A model generated the notes under the pieces. The model was not told where the DNA came from and made no database searches. It was given only the letters and a program-made list of their open reading frames with translations. Positions 1-6,640 of a DNA stretch of 64,000 nt are shown here, piece by piece (within the stretch, counting starts at the first letter, position 1; the number at the start of each line of letters is the position of its first letter). This DNA is from Flavobacterium aquidurense (GTDB taxonomy: Bacteria > Bacteroidota > Bacteroidia > Flavobacteriales > Flavobacteriaceae): the NCBI RefSeq assembly GCF_001404985.1, contig NZ_JRLF01000014.1:248001-312000 (forward strand), given 5' to 3'. A program made the position numbers and the translations under genes.

Positions 1-1064
1 CGGCTATAATCATTTACATTCACAAATTCCTGATATTGATCGTAAGTAAAATTTAAACCGGTTGAAAATTTATGCATCGTATTATTGATAATCGAATTGA
101 AAATTAGATTTGAATAAAAACTATTCTGTTTTATATCGTATAAGTTCAACCCAAAATAAGAATTTTGATTATGACTATTAAAAGCATTCTGAAAACCGAT
201 GCTTTGATAAGGCATATCCTTAAATACATATCCAATTTTTGTAGAAACATCAAAACGTTCTGTATTGATTTCTGAACCCCAATAATTTGTTGTTCCGCGA
301 TCTCTGTCTTTATCAAAATCGACTTCTCCGGTTTGTTTTTTATCATTCATATATCTAAAATTGATAAAACTAACCAAACCACTTTCGGGATTATAATATT
401 GATAGCGATTAAGGACATTAATTTGTTTCCCTAACGGATTATCCAAAAATCCATCATCGTTCATATCATTTTTTGCTACACGCGCATTTCCGTGTACAAA
501 CAAACTTGTAGCCCATTTATCCGATAATTTTTTATTAAAATGTGTATTCACCTCAAAACGTGCATCTGTAGAGCCATAAACATTTAAAAAAAACGGAATA
601 TCGCTTAGAGGTTTTAAAAGCTCCGTATTTATTTGTCCGGAAATACTCTCGTAACCATTAATAACACTTCCCGCCCCTTTAGTAATCTGAACACTTTCTA
701 TCCAGGTTCCGGGTGTAAATGATAAACCGTAAGCCTGAGAAGCTCCACGAACGGAAGGAATATTTTCTTCGGTAATCATTAAATAAGGACTTGTTAAACC
801 AAGCATTTTTATTTGTTTTGTTCCCGTCAAAGCATCTGAAAAATTGACATCAATTGATGGATTTGTTTCAAAACTTTCAGCAAGATTACAACACGCAGCT
901 TTAAGCAGCTCTTTGCTTGTAATAACACTTGTATTGGCAGTAAGGGTATAGGATTTTTTGATTCCTTTTTGCTTTTTGGTGATTTTCACTTCCTCTAAAT
1001 CTTCTTGCGAAAAAGCAGAAACGGAAAGCAAAACCATACACAAAAGCATAATATTTTTTTGCAT
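1..1064 (-). CDS. TonB-dependent outer-membrane receptor (C-terminus beyond window)
   Basis: The reading frame is open from an ATG at 1064 to the window edge, about 354 codons; the rest of the barrel lies outside. Residues 1-19 form a signal peptide ending in AFSQ, followed directly by a TonB-box-like EDLEEVKIT stretch with no CarboxypepD_reg domain in front. The plug domain is clear: a TSKELLKAACCNLAESFE block, an IKMLGL stretch, then IQITKGAGSV-like and GYESISGQIN motifs. Beta-barrel strands follow. TonB-dependent receptors import scarce ligands across the outer membrane using proton-motive force. The neighbour upstream is a Cys-rich HYC_CC_PP protein, so a metal or metallophore ligand is plausible (inference). 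The ligand cannot be read from the sequence. Confidence 0.9.
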   Translation of the reverse strand, partial: MQKNIMLLCMVLLSVSAFSQEDLEEVKITKKQKGIKKSYTLTANTSVITSKELLKAACCNLAESFETNPSIDVNFSDALTGTKQIKMLGLTSPYLMITEENIPSVRGASQAYGLSFTPGTWIESVQITKGAGSVINGYESISGQINTELLKPLSDIPFFLNVYGSTDARFEVNTHFNKKLSDKWATSLFVHGNARVAKNDMNDDGFLDNPLGKQINVLNRYQYYNPESGLVSFINFRYMNDKKQTGEVDFDKDRDRGTTNYWGSEINTERFDVSTKIGYVFKDMPYQSIGFQNAFNSHNQNSYFGLNLYDIKQNSFYSNLIFNSIINNTMHKFSTGLNFTYDQYQEFVNVNDYS

Positions 1065-1177
1065 AAAAAAGATTTTAATGTTATTAGAAAAGCTGTTTTT
1101 ATCGTATTCTCAACAAATGAGACATAAGCAAACAGCATAGCGCAAGCCATTAAAAGGCTTGATTCTAAACATTAAAA

Positions 1178-1576
1178 TCAGGAATAAAAAATATATTGGC
1201 TATATAGTTTAAATAACGGAGGTGCATTCGCATCAGAATAATACGAAGTGATCTGATTGCTTTTGAAATTTGGAATTGATAAAAAAGCAATTGGATTAAA
1301 TTCCTGTATTACAGCAGGAAAAGCAAATTGAAAAAAGAAAAACTTAAGAGTTGCATTATCAGATTTTTTCTCAAAATGAACTACTTTGTCTTTACAACAA
1401 GAAGATTTTTTTTCAGAAGCACCACAACATTTTTTTTCAGGAGATGCAGCAACAGAAGTATTTAATGAAACAGAAGCGATTTCGCCTCCACAATAGTGCA
1501 CATCAAAAGCAAACCCAATGTTGGAAACCAACAATAGGAAAGCTAAAAATAATCCTGTACACTTTTTTAGATTCAT
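1178..1576 (-). CDS. HYC_CC_PP family small Cys-rich secreted or membrane protein
   Basis: A 132-residue protein with an N-terminal hydrophobic signal or anchor (residues about 5-24). It then has the motifs that name the family: HYC at 27-29, CC at 50-51, a second CC at 60-61 and PP at 119-120. A second hydrophobic stretch lies near 78-90. The vicinal cysteine pairs and the His-Tyr-Cys motif suggest metal binding, but no biochemical function is established that I can cite. It sits 46 bp downstream of the XrtF partner gene and 113 bp upstream of the TonB-dependent receptor start, all on the same strand. Joint action with the receptor in metal handling is an inference from position and cysteine content. 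Confidence 0.8.
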   Translation of the reverse strand: MNLKKCTGLFLAFLLLVSNIGFAFDVHYCGGEIASVSLNTSVAASPEKKCCGASEKKSSCCKDKVVHFEKKSDNATLKFFFFQFAFPAVIQEFNPIAFLSIPNFKSNQITSYYSDANAPPLFKLYSQYIFYS

Positions 1577-1622
1577 ACTGCAAAACTACCTAAAAAGACT
1601 TGAAAAAAGATTTAATGAAATG

Positions 1623-2069
1623 TTATTTTTTAAGATTTTGTTGTTGATAGTAAAAAGCAGGGATAAACAACAATACAAAAATGGGTTGTATAATAAATCT
1701 TCGCACATAAAAAAGAAGCCAATTACCGTCCGGAAAATAATTGAGAATAATAAAAAACATTCCAAAAAGTATCAACAAAAAGAAACCATATATTACCGCA
1801 CTAAACTTCAAGATTTCACGATCCCTGAATAAAGTATAAATTAACATTAATGAGAGGATTGTATTTAGAAAATACCGAAGCAAAAGCCCATAAAACAGCT
1901 TAAATGCATCTACTTGAGGTATTGGGAGATTTTTAAAATCCGATTCAAAATAAATCAAAAACGGATCATAAAACAATTGAACCTCAAAAATTCTTATTAC
2001 AACAAAACATACTATAATAAGGAATGCAATTATAATTTTGATTTTATGTTTAAGCAGACTATTTAGCAT
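1623..2069 (-). CDS. Exosortase F system-associated membrane protein
   Basis: A 148-residue hydrophobic protein with about four membrane segments. It overlaps the 3' end of xrtF by 11 bp, which implies translational coupling. A small multi-pass protein directly after xrtF is the usual arrangement in flavobacteria, and the family is named only for that association. I see no catalytic motif. It may help XrtF fold or recognise substrate (inference). The assignment rests mainly on its position after xrtF, its size and its topology. Confidence 0.75.
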   Translation of the reverse strand: MLNSLLKHKIKIIIAFLIIVCFVVIRIFEVQLFYDPFLIYFESDFKNLPIPQVDAFKLFYGLLLRYFLNTILSLMLIYTLFRDREILKFSAVIYGFFLLILFGMFFIILNYFPDGNWLLFYVRRFIIQPIFVLLFIPAFYYQQQNLKK

Positions 2070-2595
2070 ACTTTGAAAATTTATTTACCCAGATAATCCA
2101 CAAAATAAAAACTGCCCCATAAATAACTAACGGAAACAGAACTCCATGCAGCATATGTTGTTGTTCAGGAACATGAAATAACAACACGGCCAATAAAGCA
2201 ATTCGAACAACATTGAGAATATAAATAAACAAAATACCAAACATAATAAACAAGATCGTAGTTTTAAGTTTACCGGAAAAAGCAAGTACAAAAGAAATAA
2301 ATAAAATAATAACACTTACGGCATTACACCCTTCAACGATTCTAATAACATACTTTTTATTGTACCAAACCTCTAACCAGGAATCTGAAAGACTTTTAAA
2401 AATTTTAATATCACAATTGAATGCATTCATTAACTGCAACACATTTTTACCAACAACAGATGTAATTCCATCTACATCATTTGTCTCAAAAGTGTTCAAA
2501 TAAAATTTATAAACCATTGTAAGCAAAATATATGCTGCAAAAAATGTGCTTATAAATATTAGAAATGGCTTAAATTGTATCAGGTATTTTTTCAA
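2059..2595 (-). CDS. xrtF: Exosortase family protein XrtF
   Basis: A 178-residue integral membrane protein with about five hydrophobic segments. The exosortase/archaeosortase triad is visible: Cys90 in the VEGCNAVSV motif, Arg131 in LNVVRIALL and His150 in MLHGVLFP. Exosortases are membrane transpeptidase-like enzymes that process C-terminal sorting tails of exported proteins. XrtF is the flavobacterial branch and is shorter than proteobacterial EpsH-type enzymes. It is the first gene of a leftward group with its partner protein and is divergent from the GAF-domain gene at 2667. No protein with an obvious sorting tail is encoded in this window, so the substrate is unknown here. Confidence 0.88.
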   Translation of the reverse strand: MKKYLIQFKPFLIFISTFFAAYILLTMVYKFYLNTFETNDVDGITSVVGKNVLQLMNAFNCDIKIFKSLSDSWLEVWYNKKYVIRIVEGCNAVSVIILFISFVLAFSGKLKTTILFIMFGILFIYILNVVRIALLAVLLFHVPEQQHMLHGVLFPLVIYGAVFILWIIWVNKFSKYAK

Positions 2596-2641
2596 AGGAA
2601 ATTTTTTTCAAATTTATGTATTTTTTGAGATTAGCTTTAAA

Positions 2642-2649
2642 TACTTTTG
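2642..2649 (+). promoter_or_regulatory. -7 element TACTTTTG of the GAF-domain gene
   Basis: TACTTTTG fits the Bacteroidota -7 consensus TAnnTTTG exactly and ends 17 nt before the ATG at 2667. A correctly spaced -33 TTG is not visible; the nearest, at 2625-2627, is only about 14 nt upstream. Confidence 0.55.
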
Positions 2650-2666
2650 TATAAAATTTTAATATC

Positions 2667-3122
2667 ATGACATTTCAGGAATTACAACCAAAAATAAGCA
2701 CTATTATAGCTGATACAACATTAGTTAGAGACGAAAAATTATTAGCAATTTGCCAATTATTAAACGCAAATGTAGAATATTACAACTGGGTTGGTTTTTA
2801 TTTTGCCAATCATGAGGCCAAAACCCTTCATTTAGGACCATATGTTGGCGCTGAAACAGATCATACTGTAATTCCTTTTGGAAAAGGAATTTGTGGCCAG
2901 GTAGCAGAAAGCAATGCGAATTTTGTAGTTCCGGATGTTGCAGCGCAGGATAATTACATTGCTTGCAGCTTTACTGTAAAGTCAGAAATCGTAGTTCCTT
3001 TATTTGTTAACGGGCAAAACATAGGACAAATTGATATTGACAGCCACGTTATAGATCCTTTTACAGAAGCTGACGAACGATTTTTAGAATTTGTAAATCA
3101 AGAAGTTGCAAAATTATTCTAA
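2667..3122 (+). CDS. GAF-domain protein, free methionine-R-sulfoxide reductase-like
   Basis: A 151-residue single GAF domain resembling fRMsr, the cytosolic enzyme that reduces free methionine-(R)-sulfoxide. Recognisable blocks are WVGFYF, the IPFGKGICGQVA loop, VPDV and the IAC...SEIVVPL segment, ending in IGQIDIDSH. Known fRMsr enzymes carry three active-site cysteines. The second (Cys76) and third (Cys100) are present with the expected 24-residue spacing. The first would fall near residue 66, where there is His in the TDHTVIP segment. Catalysis may therefore be changed or absent, so the safe label is GAF-domain protein. It is divergent from xrtF. Confidence 0.8.
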   Translation: MTFQELQPKISTIIADTTLVRDEKLLAICQLLNANVEYYNWVGFYFANHEAKTLHLGPYVGAETDHTVIPFGKGICGQVAESNANFVVPDVAAQDNYIACSFTVKSEIVVPLFVNGQNIGQIDIDSHVIDPFTEADERFLEFVNQEVAKLF

Positions 3123-3225
3123 AAAATCAGGCATCTAAAAGAATAAAAAAATATTATTTTCAATCAAAATTGTTTAATCTTTAATTTTTTCAATCTTTAA
3201 ATTTATTTTTTCCAAAAAAAAGTAT

Positions 3226-3259
3226 TATTTTTGCACCGTCTTACAAGAGATGTAAAGAC
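3226..3259 (+). promoter_or_regulatory. rpsO -7 element and leader hairpin
   Basis: TATTTTTG at 3226-3233 matches TAnnTTTG, so transcription should start near 3238-3240. At that point lies a short hairpin: GTCTTACA (3238-3245), loop AGAGA, TGTAAAGAC (3251-3259), with one bulged A. The hairpin would sit at the very 5' end of the rpsO mRNA. S15 represses its own translation through leader structures in several bacteria; whether that happens here is inference. No good -33 TTG is visible. Confidence 0.5.
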
Positions 3260-3288
3260 ATACATAAAAATCATTAAATAATATTGGA

Positions 3289-3555
3289 ATGTATTTAACT
3301 AAAGAAAAGAAGGAAGAGATTTTTGCACAACACGGTGAAGCAACAAACACTGGAAAAGCAGAAGGTCAGATTGCATTGTTCACGTACAGAATTTCACACT
3401 TAACTGAACACTTGAAAAAAAATCGTCACGATTACAACACAGAGCGTTCACTTGTACTATTAGTAGGTAAAAGAAGAGCTTTGTTGGATTACTTGAAAAA
3501 GAAAGAGATCAACAGATATCGTGAGATTATCAAAGTATTGAATATCAGAAAATAA
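3289..3555 (+). CDS. rpsO: 30S ribosomal protein S15
   Basis: An 88-residue protein, the normal length of S15. It has the characteristic helical sequence with GQIALFTYRI, HLKKNRHDYNTERSL and LVGKRRALLDYLKK. S15 binds the 16S rRNA central domain early in 30S assembly. There is no Shine-Dalgarno sequence before the ATG, as usual in Bacteroidota. It is followed by its own terminator and then by pnp, the classic rpsO-pnp order. Confidence 0.98.
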   Translation: MYLTKEKKEEIFAQHGEATNTGKAEGQIALFTYRISHLTEHLKKNRHDYNTERSLVLLVGKRRALLDYLKKKEINRYREIIKVLNIRK

Positions 3556-3563
3556 TCAATATA

Positions 3564-3597
3564 GAAAAGAGGTGCGAGAGTGCCTCTTTTTGTTTTT
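3564..3597 (+). terminator. Rho-independent terminator after rpsO
   Basis: AGAGGTGC (3568-3575), GAGA tetraloop, GTGCCTCT (3580-3587) form an 8-bp stem with two wobble pairs, extended by flanking A-T pairs. A T-rich run with one G follows. Confidence 0.85.
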
Positions 3598-3636
3598 ACA
3601 TTACAAGCATTTTATAAGAAAAAAAGTTTGGTTTTT

Positions 3637-3697
3637 CATTGGGTTTTAGATTAACAACAACTACACACAACAACTACAACACAACTAAAACCCATTG
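3637..3697 (+). promoter_or_regulatory. pnp leader inverted repeat with CA-rich loop
   Basis: CATTGGGTTTTAG at 3637-3649 is complementary to CTAAAACCCATTG at 3685-3697 with one mismatch in 13. The 35-nt loop between them is nearly free of G and made of repeated ACAAC/ACACA units, so it should be unstructured. The right arm ends 21 nt before the pnp ATG and there is no T-run, so it does not look like a terminator. PNPase controls its own mRNA through a leader duplex in Escherichia coli; a similar role here is inference. Confidence 0.6.
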
Positions 3698-3718
3698 TAT
3701 AACCAATAAGGAAAAATT

Positions 3719-5854
3719 ATGATTCCACAATTATTTGTAGAAAAGATCGATTTAGGTGATGGCAGAAGCATCACAATCGAGACAGGACGCTTAGCAAAAC
3801 AAGCTGATGGTTCTGTAGTAGTAAGAATGGGCGACACGATGATACTTGCAACAGCAGTATCTGCACGTAGCGCTAACCCAGCGGTAGACTTTTTACCATT
3901 AACGGTAGATTATCGCGAAAAATTTGCAGCAGCAGGTCGTTTTCCAGGTGGTTTCTTCAAAAGAGAAGCTCGCCCAAGCGATAGTGAAGTATTAACAATG
4001 AGATTAGTAGACCGTGTTTTACGTCCACTTTTCCCAGACGATTACCATGCTGAAACACAAGTTATGATTCAATTAATGTCTCATGACGAAGAAGTTATGC
4101 CTGATGCTTTAGCTGGTTTAGCTGCATCTGCTGCATTAGCTGTTTCAGATATCCCTTTTTACAACTTAATCTCTGAAGTACGTGTTGCACGTATCGACGG
4201 TAAGTTTGTAATTAACCCTAGCAGAGAAGACTTAGCTAAATCTGACATCGATATGATGATTGGAGCTTCTATGGATTCAGTTGCAATGGTTGAAGGAGAA
4301 ATGAAAGAAATCTCAGAAGCAGAAATGGTAGAAGCTATCAAATTTGCTCACGAAGCTATAAAAGTTCAAATTCAGGCTCAATTACGTTTGCAAGCTGCTT
4401 TTGGTAAAAAAGAAATTCGTACTTACGAAGGTGAGAAAGAAAACGAAGAGATTTACAAAAAAGTAAAAGCTGCAGCATATGACAAAATTTATGCTATTGC
4501 AAAAGTTGGTTCAGCTAAACACGAAAGAAGTGCTGCATTTGCTGAAGTAAAAGAAGAAGTAAAAGCTTTATTTACTGAAGAAGAATTAGCCGCTGACGGA
4601 GATTTAGTTTCTAAATATTTCTACAAAACAAACAAAGAAGCTGTTCGTAATGTAGTATTAGAATTAGGTGTTCGTTTAGATGGTAGAAAAACAACAGATA
4701 TCAGACCAATCTGGTGTGAAATTGATTATTTACCAAGAGTTCACGGTTCTTCTTTATTTACACGTGGAGAAACTCAGGCCTTGGCTACAGTAACTCTAGG
4801 AACATCCAGAGAAGCAAACCAAATTGATTCTCCATCTGAACAAGGTGAAGAGAAATTCTACCTACACTATAACTTCCCTCCTTTCTCTACTGGTGAAGCA
4901 AAACCATTAAGAGGAACTTCAAGAAGAGAAGTTGGTCACGGTAACTTAGCTCAAAGAGCTTTAAAAAATATGATACCTGCTGATTGTCCTTACACAATTC
5001 GTATTGTTTCTGAAGTTTTAGAATCTAACGGTTCTTCTTCTATGGCAACAGTTTGTGCAGGAACAATGGCTTTGATGGATGCTGGAGTTCAAATGGTAAA
5101 ACCAGTTTCTGGTATTGCTATGGGATTAATTACTGATGGTGAGAAATTTGCTGTATTGTCTGACATTCTTGGAGATGAAGATCACTTAGGAGACATGGAT
5201 TTTAAAGTAACCGGAACTGCTGATGGTATTACAGCTTGTCAAATGGACATTAAGATTGATGGTTTACGTTACGATATTATGGAGCAGGCTTTAGGGCAAG
5301 CACGTGAAGGACGTTTACACATTCTAGGAAAATTAACTGAAACTATCGCTGCTCCAAGAGCAGATGTTAAAGCACACTCTCCTAAAATCATTACCAGAAC
5401 TATTCCTGGAAACTTTATTGGAGCATTAATTGGACCTGGTGGAAAAGTAATTCAGGAATTACAAAAAGCTACAGGAACAACTATTGTTATCAACGAAGTT
5501 GATGAGCAAGGTGTTATCGAAATCTTAGGTACAGATCCTGCAGGAATTGAAGCGGTATTGGCTAAAATTAAGTCAATCACTTTTAAACCACAAATGGGAG
5601 AAGCTTATGAAGTAAAAGTAATTAAAATGTTAGATTTTGGAGCTGTAGTAGAATATACTGCTGCGCCAGGAAATGAAGTTTTATTACACGTTTCTGAACT
5701 AGCTTGGGAGCGCACTGAAAATGTTACTGATGTTGTAAACATGGGTGATGTATTTGAAGTGAAATACTTAGGTGTTGATCCTAAAACTAAAAAAGAAAAA
5801 GTGTCAAGAAAAGCACTTTTACAAAGACCTCCACGTGAGGAGAAAAAAGAGTAA
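3719..5854 (+). CDS. pnp: Polyribonucleotide nucleotidyltransferase (PNPase)
   Basis: A 711-residue protein of typical PNPase length. Domain order is a first RNase PH fold (about 10-225, with FPGGFFKREARPSD), a helical linker, a second catalytic RNase PH fold (about 310-545, with GSSLFTRGETQALATVTLG and SGIAMGLI), a KH domain (about 555-615, with GALIGPGGKVI) and an S1 RNA-binding domain (about 620-695, with DFGAVVEY and LLHVSEL). It degrades RNA 3' to 5' by phosphorolysis and can add tails in reverse. It follows rpsO and has a strong terminator. A structured leader precedes it. Confidence 0.98.
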   Translation: MIPQLFVEKIDLGDGRSITIETGRLAKQADGSVVVRMGDTMILATAVSARSANPAVDFLPLTVDYREKFAAAGRFPGGFFKREARPSDSEVLTMRLVDRVLRPLFPDDYHAETQVMIQLMSHDEEVMPDALAGLAASAALAVSDIPFYNLISEVRVARIDGKFVINPSREDLAKSDIDMMIGASMDSVAMVEGEMKEISEAEMVEAIKFAHEAIKVQIQAQLRLQAAFGKKEIRTYEGEKENEEIYKKVKAAAYDKIYAIAKVGSAKHERSAAFAEVKEEVKALFTEEELAADGDLVSKYFYKTNKEAVRNVVLELGVRLDGRKTTDIRPIWCEIDYLPRVHGSSLFTRGETQALATVTLGTSREANQIDSPSEQGEEKFYLHYNFPPFSTGEAKPLRGTSRREVGHGNLAQRALKNMIPADCPYTIRIVSEVLESNGSSSMATVCAGTMALMDAGVQMVKPVSGIAMGLITDGEKFAVLSDILGDEDHLGDMDFKVTGTADGITACQMDIKIDGLRYDIMEQALGQAREGRLHILGKLTETIAAPRADVKAHSPKIITRTIPGNFIGALIGPGGKVIQELQKATGTTIVINEVDEQGVIEILGTDPAGIEAVLAKIKSITFKPQMGEAYEVKVIKMLDFGAVVEYTAAPGNEVLLHVSELAWERTENVTDVVNMGDVFEVKYLGVDPKTKKEKVSRKALLQRPPREEKKE

Positions 5855-5887
5855 TCAGATCTTAGTTTACTAAAGGTTTATTCATAG

Positions 5888-5927
5888 AAACCCCAATTCA
5901 TTTATTTGAATTGGGGTTTTTCGTTTT
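5888..5927 (+). terminator. Rho-independent terminator after pnp
   Basis: A 12-bp perfect stem AAACCCCAATTC (5888-5899) / GAATTGGGGTTT (5908-5919) with an 8-nt loop, followed by TTCGTTTTT. Confidence 0.92.
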
Positions 5928-6083
5928 TATTGCAAATAGTAATAAAATTACAAGAACATCTACTCTTTTAATTTTTAACGAGAATAAAACTAAAAAACTA
6001 CATCAATTTCACACTTTATTCAAAGAAAAAAAATACCTTTAGGCATCCAAAAATAAAACTTATTAACCCTAAAAAACCCTATT

Positions 6084-6512
6084 ATGACATTAAAAGTTGT
6101 ACAAACTAAAAAAATCAATACTGAAGATTTTAAATTTAAAGACATACAAAATCTAACCTACCCTATTCCTCCGCTGGCTTCCGCAAACTTTTATGACAAT
6201 GATGGAGTATTAACCTTAAAAATTGCTGCTACCTTATACATCAATTCTAAAGATTCAGAAAAACCTACTGTGCAAACAGCTAAAGAAGAAGACAATACTT
6301 TCACAATTTATTTTGACTATGATTGGGATAATGACTCTCCGGACACTTATGATGTTTGGTATGTAGAGACTGACTATACATCTGAAACCGTTGGAAACAT
6401 AACCGAAGTTATATCTTATTTGCAAAATTCAAGTTCAAAAACTGATGTAGATGGTGGCGTAGGAGAAGATCCAAAACTATCAAGAGGCACAAAGACAAGT
6501 GCAGCAGACTAA
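6084..6512 (+). CDS. Hypothetical acidic protein, 142 aa
   Basis: I do not recognise this protein. It has 142 residues, no signal peptide and no membrane segment. It is acidic, with a central YFDYDWDNDSPDTYDVWYVETDY stretch spanning about residues 76-98 rich in Asp and Tyr, and a low-complexity tail with Gly, Asp and Ser. The start is followed by Lys-rich N-terminal sequence, and normal flavobacterial codon use supports it being real. It stands alone between the pnp terminator and the sensor kinase, with more than 120 bp on each side. A link to the kinase system next door is possible but unsupported. Confidence 0.6.
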   Translation: MTLKVVQTKKINTEDFKFKDIQNLTYPIPPLASANFYDNDGVLTLKIAATLYINSKDSEKPTVQTAKEEDNTFTIYFDYDWDNDSPDTYDVWYVETDYTSETVGNITEVISYLQNSSSKTDVDGGVGEDPKLSRGTKTSAAD

Positions 6513-6640
6513 TCTTAAAGAAAGTGATTCGCTGGATTCATAGATTTATATCATTTTTTTAGTAATGATACTTTTTTGAGGTAGCAATTTAAAAATTATT
6601 AAATCTACAATTCATAATTCGTTAATACAATCCAGTTTTA

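Noticed and set aside
1141..1166. Terminator between the HYC_CC_PP and receptor genes
   Set aside because: AAGCC/GGCTT is only a 5-bp stem without a T-run, so it is not supported.
1518..1832. 104-aa open frame on the plus strand
   Set aside because: It is antisense to the HYC_CC_PP protein and the XrtF partner, which have clear signal or membrane features; Lys/Gln/Asn-rich composition is typical of an antisense shadow.
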